Source: JAPWJZ01 sp965279315 (GTDB taxonomy: Bacteria > Pseudomonadota > Alphaproteobacteria > Micavibrionales > UBA2020). Taken from it: DNA of 64,000 nt. The first letter of the stretch is position 1; each line of letters starts with the position of its first letter. The stretch spans positions 744,001 through 808,000 of the forward strand of contig OZ257145.1 in assembly GCA_965279315.1 (NCBI GenBank). Reading direction: 5' to 3'. Below the pieces are notes generated by a model. The model did not search any database and was not told the DNA's origin. It worked only from the letters and a program-made list of their open reading frames with translations. A program made the position numbers and the translations under genes. This document shows positions 16,644-25,079 of the stretch, piece by piece.

Positions 16644-16650
16644 TTTCTTT
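16615..16650 (+). terminator. Strong hairpin with T run before the cupin gene
   Basis: 13-bp perfect stem with a 3-base loop, followed by tttttcttttttg. It lies about 40 bases before the cupin ATG and 135 bases after the rpsA terminator, so it does not end any gene I can identify. Confidence 0.75.
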
Positions 16651-16689
16651 TTTGCGGTTATGCGAGACTGGGCGCAGCAGGGGTTCATC

Positions 16690-17085
16690 ATGGAAATCAA
16701 ACGCAACGGATCGCAACCTTCGACGGCAGGATCGCCCGATTATTTCACCGGCGCGGTGCGGCTCGACCAGCCGTTCCAGCAGGCGATGCCCGCGATGTTG
16801 CGGGGCGCGGTTGTGACGTTCGAGCCGGGCGCGCGCACGGCATGGCACACACATCCGCTGGGCCAGACATTGATCGTCACTGCGGGTTGCGGCTGGGTGC
16901 AGCTCGCGGGATCTCCCCGCGAAGAAATCCGCCCCGGCGATGTCGTGCTGATCGCGCCCGGCGAACGCCACTGGCACGGCGCGACAAAGACAACCGCGAT
17001 GACCCATATCGCCGTGCAAGAAGCGCAGGACGGCAAAGTCGTCGATTGGCTGGAGCAGGTGACCGACGCGGAATACGGCGCGTAA
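16690..17085 (+). CDS. Cupin-domain protein
   Basis: 131-residue single-domain cupin. The two cupin motifs are visible: TFEPGARTAWHTHPLGQTLIVTAGCG (His-x-His and the downstream Glu position replaced by Gln/Leu context) and IRPGDVVLIAPGERHWHGA with the last metal His. The wording resembles the family that includes cupin-type hydroxynitrile lyases and carboxymuconolactone-linked cupins, most members of which have no known function. Start 16690 has an AGGGG site. A strong hairpin precedes it and it converges on the unknown gene at 17110-17886. Substrate unknown. Confidence 0.8.
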   Translation: MEIKRNGSQPSTAGSPDYFTGAVRLDQPFQQAMPAMLRGAVVTFEPGARTAWHTHPLGQTLIVTAGCGWVQLAGSPREEIRPGDVVLIAPGERHWHGATKTTAMTHIAVQEAQDGKVVDWLEQVTDAEYGA

Positions 17086-17109
17086 GTTTTTTAAAAAAAA
17101 TATAGTGAA

Positions 17110-17886
17110 TTACGTCGCGCGGCGGCGGAACTGCGCAGTTTGCGGGGCGGAAATCGCCTGCTTCGTTGAAACGCTATAAACGGGCTTCAGCGCGCCCTGT
17201 GCGAGCGGTGATTGCGCGACCTCGCAGCGTTCGCGCAGATGCGATTTGAGCGTGGTTGCCGTCTGGCTCAGCACCTTGTTGATTTCCTGCAGGTAAATGC
17301 TGTTTGGCCCGTCCGACATCGCGGCCGCCATATTCGCGTCATTGACGGGCTCCAGCGCGTTTTTAAACGCGTCATCGAGCGTCGCCGGCTTGCCGTCGAT
17401 AAAGCCGTAATTCCCCTGCGTGGTTGCGGCGATCAGCGATAACATGCGCCTCGCGCTGTCATGCACACTCATCGACGCGCTGTTGCTCATGCTGCCCGCC
17501 TGGCGTTCCAGCAGGTTCACGAAACCATAGATCCCCGTGCCGCCGATGATGCTGGCCTGCCTTGCCACTTCGGCCTGCGCATCGGCATCGAAGGCGAGGG
17601 AGATTTTGAGGACCTTCTGCCACAATTCAAAAGTCTGCGGCGTTGCGGTGTCGATAAAGCCGCCGAACTGCGTGGCATTGCCCGCCGCCTTGCGCCATGC
17701 ATCGGATACCTTCTGCGGCAAAAGCGTGCCGTCATCCACCGCAGCGGCCAGCAGCCCCAGTTCGCGGCTGGCGTCGCGGTACAGGTTGGTGAGCGGCACG
17801 TTATCGCTGAGGAGCGCGGCATGGTTGAACACGCGGCGCAGCAGGTCGAGCGAAGGATGCGGGCTGATTTTGTCCGGCTCTGCCAT
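17110..17886 (-). CDS. Hypothetical protein
   Basis: Unrecognised protein of 258 residues from ATG 17886, which has a GGGA ribosome site; an upstream TTG at 17943 has none. It is soluble, Ala-rich and mostly helical (ISLAFDADAQAEVARQASI-type stretches), with no signal peptide, membrane segment or clear motif. The last residues are basic (QFRRRAT). It is the most downstream of three minus-strand unknown genes (this one, 17969-18154, 18168-19271) that may form a transcript. Function unknown. Confidence 0.65.
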   Translation of the reverse strand: MAEPDKISPHPSLDLLRRVFNHAALLSDNVPLTNLYRDASRELGLLAAAVDDGTLLPQKVSDAWRKAAGNATQFGGFIDTATPQTFELWQKVLKISLAFDADAQAEVARQASIIGGTGIYGFVNLLERQAGSMSNSASMSVHDSARRMLSLIAATTQGNYGFIDGKPATLDDAFKNALEPVNDANMAAAMSDGPNSIYLQEINKVLSQTATTLKSHLRERCEVAQSPLAQGALKPVYSVSTKQAISAPQTAQFRRRAT

Positions 17887-17968
17887 GATTCCCACTGCGT
17901 TTTGAAACTCAGCTAGATTATCAGTGTTATGGGAAAGTGTCAAATAGCCGGATAAAGAAGCAATAAAA

Positions 17969-18154
17969 TTACTTCACGATCTTGAGTTCGGTCTTGGCAA
18001 GGAACTTGAACACGCCGTCGAGGCTGTTCTGGTGTTCTTCCCAGCGGCGCTGCTGTTCCGCCTTGGGCAGTTGCGCGATATCGGTGCGCGCAAGGAACGC
18101 TTCGCAGATCGTCGTTTCGGGGAAAAGTTCTTTGACCTTGAGGCGTGTGCGCAT
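17969..18154 (-). CDS. Small hypothetical protein
   Basis: 61 residues, charged, predicted helical, with no recognised domain (core AQLPKAEQQRRWEEHQNSLD). ATG 18154 has an AAGGAA site 9 bases upstream. It lies 13 bases downstream of the 18168-19271 membrane protein and is probably co-transcribed with it. Function unknown. Confidence 0.55.
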   Translation of the reverse strand: MRTRLKVKELFPETTICEAFLARTDIAQLPKAEQQRRWEEHQNSLDGVFKFLAKTELKIVK

Positions 18155-18167
18155 GTGTCCTGTTCCT

Positions 18168-19271
18168 TTACGGCGTCGCGATTTTCGGCGGGCGGTTGCC
18201 GTGTTCCGGCGGCTGGATCGCTTCTGCCGCAGGCTGCTGGTTTTCGTTCGCGGGTGTCGGCGGCGTGATCTTCGCTTTCAGCGCGAAGACCTGCTGCAGG
18301 TCGACCTTGTCGAGATCGGCGGGTTTCACTTCGGGGCCCGGGATGCGGGCGTTGCTGTTGGTCGCAACCACCGGCAGCGTTGCCGTCACGACAGGCGCAA
18401 CACCCGGTTTTTGTTCCGCGACAACCGGCGTCTTGTTCTTGCCGTAGCCGAAAAGTTTCAGCGGCGCGGTCACGATATTTTTGAAAATCTGCTTCGCGCC
18501 GCCCGGCGTGATGCGGCGTTCCATTTCAGCCAGCACGACTGCGTTCAGCAAATGTGCGCCAGCGATAAGGCCGTGGCCGTTTGCATGGCCGATGCCCGCA
18601 AATGCGCCAGCCGCACCAGCGGTCAGCAGTTTCGGATGGCCTTCATGTTCGGGGCGGTTCTGGATGGAGTTTTTCACGCCGATCACGAATGCAACCGCCA
18701 CGACCGGCAGGATGAACAGCGCCGCGCCGCCCGCCATCAGGCCCGCCAGCGCGAAGCCCGCGTTCAAATAGATGTCGGGGCGCTTGAAGATGGTGGTGAC
18801 GATTTCAGCCGCGCGCGCGATGCCTTTTTTCGGCACGGCAGCGGGCTTGTCTTTCGCATCGGCGATATGTTTTTTCGAGATCGATTCCGCGAGCGTGAAG
18901 TTTGCCGCGGCGAACAGGAAGCTGGCCGCTGCCGGCAGCCATGCGCCGGAGGCGACCGTTGCGCCTGCAACGACGAGCAGCGCCAGCGCACCGGCGCGCA
19001 GCGGCGTGCGGTCGTCAAATACAAATTCCTTGAAGCGCGGATGTTTGTCGAGCCAGGTGGGCTGCAGCACGGCGGCGGTTTTCAGCGTGGCCGCGATGCC
19101 CGTTGCGGTCAGCATCGCGCCGAGCCCGACGGGGTTCGTGCCTGCGAACATAAGCACGTCTGCGGTGGTGTAGGCGATGCCCGGATCCAGCACAACGTGC
19201 TTGGTAATCGCGCCGGGAATTTCCCAGCCTTCGGGTTTGTCGATCTTCTCTTTAGGACCTGCTGCGACCAT
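18168..19271 (-). CDS. Hypothetical multi-pass membrane protein
   Basis: 367 residues. Several hydrophobic Ala/Gly-rich segments can be counted (around AGALALLVVAGATVASGAWL, AGFALAGLMAGGAALFILPV and VAVAFVIGV, plus an earlier one), giving about five to seven membrane helices, then a roughly 90-residue Pro/Lys-rich cytoplasmic or periplasmic tail ending in RPPKIATP. I chose ATG 19271 because AGGAGAG lies about 10 bases upstream. It heads a run with two further unknown genes. No transporter or enzyme family was recognised. Confidence 0.65.
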   Translation of the reverse strand: MVAAGPKEKIDKPEGWEIPGAITKHVVLDPGIAYTTADVLMFAGTNPVGLGAMLTATGIAATLKTAAVLQPTWLDKHPRFKEFVFDDRTPLRAGALALLVVAGATVASGAWLPAAASFLFAAANFTLAESISKKHIADAKDKPAAVPKKGIARAAEIVTTIFKRPDIYLNAGFALAGLMAGGAALFILPVVAVAFVIGVKNSIQNRPEHEGHPKLLTAGAAGAFAGIGHANGHGLIAGAHLLNAVVLAEMERRITPGGAKQIFKNIVTAPLKLFGYGKNKTPVVAEQKPGVAPVVTATLPVVATNSNARIPGPEVKPADLDKVDLQQVFALKAKITPPTPANENQQPAAEAIQPPEHGNRPPKIATP

Positions 19272-19515
19272 GCTCTCGAAACTCTCCTGCAAGCGGTGCT
19301 TTTTGTGCCAAGAAATTAATACCGCGACTTCGGGACTTTGCCCAACGGTATTTCGGCAATTTTGTTTCCCGTCAATGTCTTACGTTAAAAATTGACGTAA
19401 TATCAGGTATTTGGATACCTGATCCTTATGCTCATTTCATGCAAAAATCTTTTTTCAGAGTCCATAATTCCAAGAATCGTACTAGGGATTGGCATGAAAT
19501 TGACGCGATGCAGCA

Positions 19516-20229
19516 TCAGCCATACGCCAGCAGCTCGCGCCCATGCGACCGCAGCCATTGGCGCAGCTGCTTCGATTGCGGCGACAGCTGCATACAAAGC
19601 CGCCAGAATTTGCGGGAATGATCCATATGCACGCGGTGCGACACCTCGTGCGCGACCACGTAATCCATCACGTCATAAGGGGCAAGAATCAGCCGCCACG
19701 AATACATGATGCGCCCGTCCGGCCCGCAACTGCCCCAGCGCGATTTCGGGTCCATCACGCGCACGCCCGCCGGTTTCAACCCGAGGCTCCGCGATTTTTC
19801 ATGCGTCAGCATGGTCAGGATTTCTTCGGCATGGGATTTCAAAAAATCGCGGATGCGGCGGGCGAGATGTTCCGGCTGGCCGTGCACGATCAGCCGGTCA
19901 TCCTCCAGCCGCGTCACGCCGCGCCCTGCCGCATGGACGACCGTGTAATCCATGCCCGCGATAGAAACGACCGCGCCCGGGGCGAAAAGTTTTTTCGGGA
20001 TGGCGCGGGAATTCTGTTTTGCGATCCAGCTGCGGTTATCCTCGATAAATTTTTGCGCGCGCGATTCCGATATGCGCGCGCCCAGCGGCCAGGTGAAAAT
20101 GACCTCGCCCGTTTTCGATTCCACGCGCAGGCCCATGCGCCGCGCACGCGCGCTGGGCTTCACGCGGATGCCGGAAATTTCCACCGGGATAACGGCGGTA
20201 TCAGTTAGCTTTTTTGACCGGAAGAACAT
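19516..20229 (-). CDS. YgjP-like metalloprotease (DUF45, M48-related)
   Basis: 237-residue predicted zinc metallopeptidase. The active site is HEVSH with the third histidine in HMDHSRKFW, the exact arrangement of the YgjP/DUF45 family; SRWGSCGPDGRIMYSWRLIL upstream of it is also diagnostic. Members are related to SprT and M48 peptidases, but the physiological substrate is not established. The start at 20229 lies inside the 3' end of leuA (29-base overlap), suggesting coupled translation after leuA. No membrane helix. Confidence 0.85.
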   Translation of the reverse strand: MFFRSKKLTDTAVIPVEISGIRVKPSARARRMGLRVESKTGEVIFTWPLGARISESRAQKFIEDNRSWIAKQNSRAIPKKLFAPGAVVSIAGMDYTVVHAAGRGVTRLEDDRLIVHGQPEHLARRIRDFLKSHAEEILTMLTHEKSRSLGLKPAGVRVMDPKSRWGSCGPDGRIMYSWRLILAPYDVMDYVVAHEVSHRVHMDHSRKFWRLCMQLSPQSKQLRQWLRSHGRELLAYG

Positions 20230-21739
20230 TGCGACCTGCCAGCAGGCGGTTGAGCGCATCGATATAGGCGCGCACCGATGCCACGATCACATCGCCATCG
20301 ACGCCGATGCCGGTATAGCTGTGCCCGTGTTCGGAGAGCTTGATGTTCACTTCGCCCTTGGCATCAGACCCTGACGTCAGCGCCTTGAGTTCGTAGTTGG
20401 ACAGGATCGCGTCGTCATGGCGCACCAGCACGCGCATCGCCTTGAAGCAGGCATCGACCGGGCCTTTGCCGTTGGCTTTGGCCTTTTTCTTTTCACCGTC
20501 GATTTCCAGTTCCAGTTCCGCTTCCTGCGGGCCGTAGGAACCGGATTTCACGCCGAGCGCGATGAAGCGGATGCGTTCTTTCGGCAGGCCGTCCTTGGAT
20601 GATGCGATCAGGATCAGGTCGTCATCGCTGACTTTTTTCTTGCGGTCGGCGTAATCCTTGAATCGCTCGAACGCGGCGTTCAATTCCTCGTCATCGAAAT
20701 CAAAGCCCAGCGTCACCAGTTTGGTGCGGAAGGCGTTGCGGCCGGAATGTTTGCCCAGCACAAGGTCGGATTTGTCGCGGCCGACAGATTCAGGTGTCAT
20801 GATTTCATAGGTCGACGCGTTTTTCAGCATGCCGTCCTGATGGATGCCGCTTTCATGCGCAAATGCGTTTGCGCCGACAATCGCCTTGTTCGGCTGCACG
20901 GCAAAGCCCGTGATCTGCGTCAGCAGTTTCGAGGCGGGCATGATTTTTTCGGCGAGGATGCCGGTATCGAAAGGCAGGATGTCGGAGCGCGTGCGGAAGG
21001 TCATCACGATTTCTTCCATCGACGCATTGCCCGCGCGCTCCCCGATGCCGTTCACCGTGCATTCGATCTGGCGCGCACCGGCGGCGACGCCCGCAATCGA
21101 ATTCGCCACGGCCAGGCCCAAATCGTTGTGGCAATGGGTGGAGATGATCGCCTTGTCGATATTCGGCACGCGGTTGCGCAGCATCTTGATCAGCGCGCCA
21201 TATTCTTCGGGCACGGTGTAACCAACAGTGTCCGGAATATTGACAACCAGCGCGCCCGCATTGATCGCGGTTTCGATGGCGCGGCAGAGGAAATCATGTT
21301 CGGAGCGCGTTGCGTCTTCCGCCGAAAATTCCACTTCGTCGCAATGCTGGCGGGCGTAGGAGACAGATTCTTTAATCATCTCCAGCACACGCTCCGGCTC
21401 GACCTGCAATTTGTGTTTCATGTGCAGCGGCGAAGTGGAGATAAAGGTATGGATGCGTTTTCTGTGCGCGGGGCGGATCGCGTTCACGACCGCGTCGATA
21501 TCCTTGTGCAGCGCGCGGCAGAGGCCTGCGACGGTCGCCGATTTGACCTGCTGCGACACCTTGTAGACCGATTCGTAATCGCCCTTGGACGCTGCCGGAA
21601 AACCCGCCTCGATAATGTCCACGCCCATGCCATCCAGCATTTCGGCCATCTGGAGTTTTTCATTCAAATCCATCGAATACCCGGGCGACTGTTCGCCATC
21701 GCGCAAAGTGGTGTCGAAAATGAAAACATGGTTGGACAT
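20201..21739 (-). CDS. leuA: 2-isopropylmalate synthase
   Basis: First committed enzyme of leucine synthesis: 2-oxoisovalerate plus acetyl-CoA to 2-isopropylmalate. 512 residues, full LeuA type 1. The catalytic TIM barrel begins FDTTLRDGEQSPG and contains STHCHNDLGLAVANS (metal His pair) and GERAGNASMEEIV. The C-terminal regulatory LeuA dimer domain (about 390-505), which binds leucine in family members, is present (GPQEAELELEID, GVDGDVIVASVRAYIDALNR). An AAGGAAA site precedes the ATG. No other leu genes are in the window. A 116-base gap separates it from trm112. Confidence 0.96.
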   Translation of the reverse strand: MSNHVFIFDTTLRDGEQSPGYSMDLNEKLQMAEMLDGMGVDIIEAGFPAASKGDYESVYKVSQQVKSATVAGLCRALHKDIDAVVNAIRPAHRKRIHTFISTSPLHMKHKLQVEPERVLEMIKESVSYARQHCDEVEFSAEDATRSEHDFLCRAIETAINAGALVVNIPDTVGYTVPEEYGALIKMLRNRVPNIDKAIISTHCHNDLGLAVANSIAGVAAGARQIECTVNGIGERAGNASMEEIVMTFRTRSDILPFDTGILAEKIMPASKLLTQITGFAVQPNKAIVGANAFAHESGIHQDGMLKNASTYEIMTPESVGRDKSDLVLGKHSGRNAFRTKLVTLGFDFDDEELNAAFERFKDYADRKKKVSDDDLILIASSKDGLPKERIRFIALGVKSGSYGPQEAELELEIDGEKKKAKANGKGPVDACFKAMRVLVRHDDAILSNYELKALTSGSDAKGEVNIKLSEHGHSYTGIGVDGDVIVASVRAYIDALNRLLAGRNVLPVKKAN

Positions 21740-21855
21740 GGCTGGTTTTCCTTAACGTGGCAGTATGTTTAAACTCATAATAGTCAGCGGGAATGCCGTT
21801 TTCCAGCGCTATATGACTGCTGCGGCGCAATAAAGCTGCCGCGCAGAAGGCTTTA

Positions 21856-22044
21856 TCAGTCGTCCAGTTTCCGCGCTTCATCCACCAGCATGATCGGAAT
21901 CCCCTCGCGGATGGGGAAGGCCAGTTTCGCCTGACGGCTGATCAATTCCTGCTTCTCGGCATCATATTCCAGCGGCGCCTTGGTCAGCGGGCAGACGAGG
22001 ATTTCGAGCAGTTTCGGGTCGGCGCGTTTGGTGCTGGCGGTCAT
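21856..22044 (-). CDS. Trm112 family protein
   Basis: 62-residue zinc-ribbon-like protein of the Trm112/YcaR family (LLEILVCPLTKAPLEYD at the start, FPIREGIPIMLVDEAR at the end). Eukaryotic Trm112 activates tRNA, rRNA and release-factor methyltransferases; the bacterial short form is less well studied. Only one of the family's metal cysteines is obvious here, as in many bacterial members. It is 10 bases after the LON-domain gene in the same direction, so it belongs to the ybbN-LON-trm112 run. Confidence 0.88.
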   Translation of the reverse strand: MTASTKRADPKLLEILVCPLTKAPLEYDAEKQELISRQAKLAFPIREGIPIMLVDEARKLDD

Positions 22045-22054
22045 GGCTTTGCTT

Positions 22055-22711
22055 TCAGTGGCAAGACGCTTTGCATTCTTCCTCTTCCTTCGCCGCGATC
22101 TCCAGAAGTGCGTGGAGGATCTTGGCGCGGGCGGGCAGGTCAGGGGCTTCGAGGAGCGCCTGTTTTTCTTCCGTCGAGAACGGGCAGACGACGCTCAAGG
22201 TCGAGATCAGCTTTTCGCATTCGATATGGCGGATGGTTTCCCATTTGTCGCAGAACATTTTCATTTTATCGAGGTACTGGCGCAGCGTCGTCATCATCGT
22301 GTCGCGGCAGATATCGGTCACGGTGTCGGAGGCGAGGTCGTGATGGTAATTTTTCCAGCAGGCTTTCGCGTGGCGGTAACCGCCCTGCGCCAGCGGCAGT
22401 TCCTCCGCCACGTCGAAACGGCAGACGCCCTTCAGCGTGATCAGGTAACGCCCGTCATCGGTTTCATTGAAGGATGCGATGCGGCCTGCGCAGCCGGTCT
22501 TGAACACGGCGTCGCCTGCGCCTTCGGGTTTCGGCTGGATCATGCCGATCATGCGGCCATTGCCCATGGCGTGGTTGACCATGGCCATGTAGCGCGGTTC
22601 GAAAATGTTGAGCGGCAGTTGCACGCGCGGCAGCAAAATCACGCGCGGCAGCGGGAACAGGACGATATCGGCGGGCAGTTCAGCGGCGTTGATGGTGAAT
22701 GCTTCGGTCAT
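22055..22711 (-). CDS. LON peptidase N-terminal domain protein
   Basis: 218-residue stand-alone LON substrate-binding domain, without AAA+ or protease parts. Recognisable are LFPLPRVILLPRVQLPLNIFEPRY and GRIASFNETDDGRYLITLKGVCRF. Such proteins are common in alphaproteobacteria; they may recruit or sense proteins, but no activity is established. The start ATG at 22711 overlaps the ybbN stop (ATGA), so it is translationally coupled to a thioredoxin-like co-chaperone. The C-terminus is unusually rich in Glu and Cys (KEEEECKASCH). Confidence 0.88.
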   Translation of the reverse strand: MTEAFTINAAELPADIVLFPLPRVILLPRVQLPLNIFEPRYMAMVNHAMGNGRMIGMIQPKPEGAGDAVFKTGCAGRIASFNETDDGRYLITLKGVCRFDVAEELPLAQGGYRHAKACWKNYHHDLASDTVTDICRDTMMTTLRQYLDKMKMFCDKWETIRHIECEKLISTLSVVCPFSTEEKQALLEAPDLPARAKILHALLEIAAKEEEECKASCH

Positions 22712-23646
22712 GAGAATAACACGGTCGATAGGCGGCGGCGGCCCTGCCCCGTCAGCGGATGGTCATTGCCCAGCACATCGAAGATTTCCAGCAGCAGTTT
22801 GCGCGCCTTTTGTTCTTGCCATTCGCGGTCAAGCCGCGTGAGTTCAACGATATCGTCAATTGCGGATTCAATATCGAGCGCGCCCAGGTGCTGCACGGCG
22901 AGGTCATAGCGCGCCTGATGGTCTTTCGGTTTTTTCTCCAGCTTCCCCAGCAGCGCATCAATCGCGGGCAGCGTTTCGGACTCGGCGCGCTTTTGCAGCA
23001 GCATGTCGAGGCCTTTAATCCGCGCATGGATTTTTTGCTCGGGCGTCATTTCGCCGACGAAGGCCTGCAGGCTTTCCAAATCTTTTTCAGCGACGAAGCA
23101 CCAGCCGATGCCGGCGAGCGCATCGAGGTTTTTTTCGTCGTAATCGAGCGCGGTTGAATACTGCGCCATCGCGTCGGTATATTGGCCTTCGCGGAAATGC
23201 TTCGCGGCGGCGGCCATGATCTTGGCGACCAGCAGGGGGTCGGGGCCGGAAGCCTCTTCCTTTGCGCCGCCGTGGTTCTTCACCAGCTTGTCGATGAACG
23301 TCCGCAAATCTTTTTCAGGCTTCGCGCCCGTGAAACCGTCGACCGGTTGCCCCTGATAAAAGGCATAGACCATCGGCACGCTCTGCACACGGAACAGCTC
23401 GGCGAGTTCGGGGTATTTTTCGACGTTGATTTTCACCATCGTCACCGCGCCGGCCTGTTCGTTCACGACCTTTTCGATGGCGGGCATCATCTGCTTGCAC
23501 GGGCCGCACCACGGCGCCCAGAAATCGACGACGACCGGATTCTTCATCGACGCCGCAATCACGGCCTCTTCGAAATTGCCGGGATCGGCATCGCGGATAT
23601 ATGCACTTGCCGGCGTCTTCTGTTGCGCTGCACCAATTTCAAGCAT
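22708..23646 (-). CDS. ybbN: CnoX/YbbN-type thioredoxin-TPR co-chaperone
   Basis: 312-residue protein with an N-terminal thioredoxin domain (active site WCGPC at residues 46-50) and a C-terminal TPR-like helical half (from about residue 150, AAAAKHFREGQYTDAMAQYS onward). This is the CnoX/YbbN architecture: a chaperedoxin that protects proteins from oxidation and hands them to GroEL or DnaK. Unlike E. coli YbbN, which has a non-standard SxxC motif, the CGPC here should be redox-active. ATG 23646 has an AAGG site. It overlaps the LON-domain gene by 4 bases. Confidence 0.9.
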   Translation of the reverse strand: MLEIGAAQQKTPASAYIRDADPGNFEEAVIAASMKNPVVVDFWAPWCGPCKQMMPAIEKVVNEQAGAVTMVKINVEKYPELAELFRVQSVPMVYAFYQGQPVDGFTGAKPEKDLRTFIDKLVKNHGGAKEEASGPDPLLVAKIMAAAAKHFREGQYTDAMAQYSTALDYDEKNLDALAGIGWCFVAEKDLESLQAFVGEMTPEQKIHARIKGLDMLLQKRAESETLPAIDALLGKLEKKPKDHQARYDLAVQHLGALDIESAIDDIVELTRLDREWQEQKARKLLLEIFDVLGNDHPLTGQGRRRLSTVLFS

Positions 23647-23689
23647 GTCTGACCTTCGCTGCCCTGTCCGGTTATCACCTATAAATAGG

Positions 23690-24196
23690 TTATAGCCTTG
23701 AAAAATCAACAATCAACGGGTTATATCCCAAAGTTTTCATGAATTTAACAAGGTCTTCCGTGCGTATCGCCGTCGTCATGTCGTTTCGAAGCGGGTGGCA
23801 ATTGACGATTTCATGTTCCAGCAGGCGTTTGTCGATCACGGGCGACACCTGCCGCTGGTTATCGTTAATCAACCCGAGCGCCGTGACAGATCCGGGCGTG
23901 ACACCCAAAAGCGTGTTCATCAATTCCGCATTGCCGAAACTGAGCCGCGCCGAATTGATGCGGGCGGGCAGTTTTTTGAGGTCTATATCGGTATCCTGCT
24001 TTGCCGTCACCAGCCAGACTTTGCCCTTGTGGTCTTTCAGGAACAAATTCTTGGTATGCCCGCCCGGCATTTCATGCTTGAAGCCCCGTCCTTCCTCGAC
24101 CGTGAAGACGGCGGGATGCTGGTAGGTCGTCGATTCAATCCCCATCTCCGCAAACGTCGCAGCCAGCGGGTCGGGGGTGGGGACGGTCGTGATCAT
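23690..24196 (-). CDS. ProX/PrdX-type prolyl-tRNA editing deacylase
   Basis: 168-residue YbaK/ProRS-INS-domain protein, single-domain. Diagnostic wording: GGHTKNLFLKDHKGKVWLVT, LSFGNAELMNTLLGVTPGSV and the final YNPLIVDF. ProXp-ala-type members hydrolyse Ala-tRNA-Pro made in error by prolyl-tRNA synthetase. It starts 4 bases after the end of the PP2C-like gene and lies 43 bases before ybbN, all minus strand. Which mischarged tRNA it edits cannot be read from the sequence. Confidence 0.88.
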   Translation of the reverse strand: MITTVPTPDPLAATFAEMGIESTTYQHPAVFTVEEGRGFKHEMPGGHTKNLFLKDHKGKVWLVTAKQDTDIDLKKLPARINSARLSFGNAELMNTLLGVTPGSVTALGLINDNQRQVSPVIDKRLLEHEIVNCHPLRNDMTTAIRTEDLVKFMKTLGYNPLIVDFSRL

Positions 24197-24200
24197 GATG

Positions 24201-25025
24201 TTAATTCGGCCTGAAGCGGATATAGCTGCGGTCGTCGAACGACAGATGGCCTTTTTTCACGCCCTTGACCTGCGGATGAATTTTATACATCAGCGGGTCG
24301 TCGCGCAAAACCGAATTGAGATAGCGTTCGGTATCGGCAAGGTTCGGCTCGACCTCGGGGTATCCGTCGCTGGCGAAGATGATCTCGTTCGCATGGCCGG
24401 CGGGATAAACCTCGACATGGCAATCCGGCACTTTTGTGCCGTTGATGACGCCGTAGCCGTACGGGCCTTCGTAATTGGCGAAGACCTTGCATTCGGAAAT
24501 CAGCGGGGTCAGCAATTCCCATGTCGGGTCGTTGTCGCGCAAATCGGATTCCAGTTTGCCGCGCGCAATTTCGGCGCACAGGTATGCGCGGCGCAATTCG
24601 CACCATGTGCGTTCCTGCGGGAACACCGTGAAATGCCCGCGCCCGTCGACCACGAAAGATGAATCGGCGACGCGCCAGATTTCACGGCGCGCGACGGAAT
24701 AGACCAGCAGCGCCGCGGCGGGAAAATCCCAGACCTCGCGCATCACTTTCTTTTCGGCGGCGGCCGCGCCTTCCGCCTCGCCCAGCAAAATGCGCGTCAA
24801 CTCGTTGATGGCATCGCGGGCGGAAATGTTTTTGTCGAGCGACTGCAGCCCCGCCGCGACCGTGCGCGAGGCGAACTGCCCGTTCGGCAAACCCTTCAGC
24901 GTGTGGCCGGCGCGGGATGTTGCGCCGTCGATGACGGCGATGAAATTATCGGATACAGAAATGAAATCGTCATTCAGGTCGCCGGGGCCGGCTTTGCCTT
25001 CGGTGAATTGTTCGATGATTTTCAT
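24201..25025 (-). CDS. PP2C-like (PPM) serine/threonine phosphatase
   Basis: 274-residue protein with the metal-binding skeleton of PPM phosphatases: NDDFISVSDNFIAVIDGATS near residue 18 (first Asp and the DGA motif), a Ser/Gly-rich Asp segment IIFASDGYPEV near 215, and SFDDRSYIRF at the end (final DD). The middle is divergent, with an insertion around residues 140-190. A perfect GGAGG site precedes the ATG. It lies in the minus-strand run between the M20 amidohydrolase and the ProX-type gene. No kinase or anti-sigma partner is in the window. Confidence 0.75.
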   Translation of the reverse strand: MKIIEQFTEGKAGPGDLNDDFISVSDNFIAVIDGATSRAGHTLKGLPNGQFASRTVAAGLQSLDKNISARDAINELTRILLGEAEGAAAAEKKVMREVWDFPAAALLVYSVARREIWRVADSSFVVDGRGHFTVFPQERTWCELRRAYLCAEIARGKLESDLRDNDPTWELLTPLISECKVFANYEGPYGYGVINGTKVPDCHVEVYPAGHANEIIFASDGYPEVEPNLADTERYLNSVLRDDPLMYKIHPQVKGVKKGHLSFDDRSYIRFRPN

Positions 25026-25079
25026 GGGTTTTCCTCCGCGCTATGACGCGGAAAGTGTAGCATGAAAACCCTTAATAAA

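Noticed and set aside
21752..21778. Short leader peptide MSLNILPR before leuA, possible attenuator
   Set aside because: Only two Leu codons, no ribosome site, and no terminator hairpin between it and leuA.
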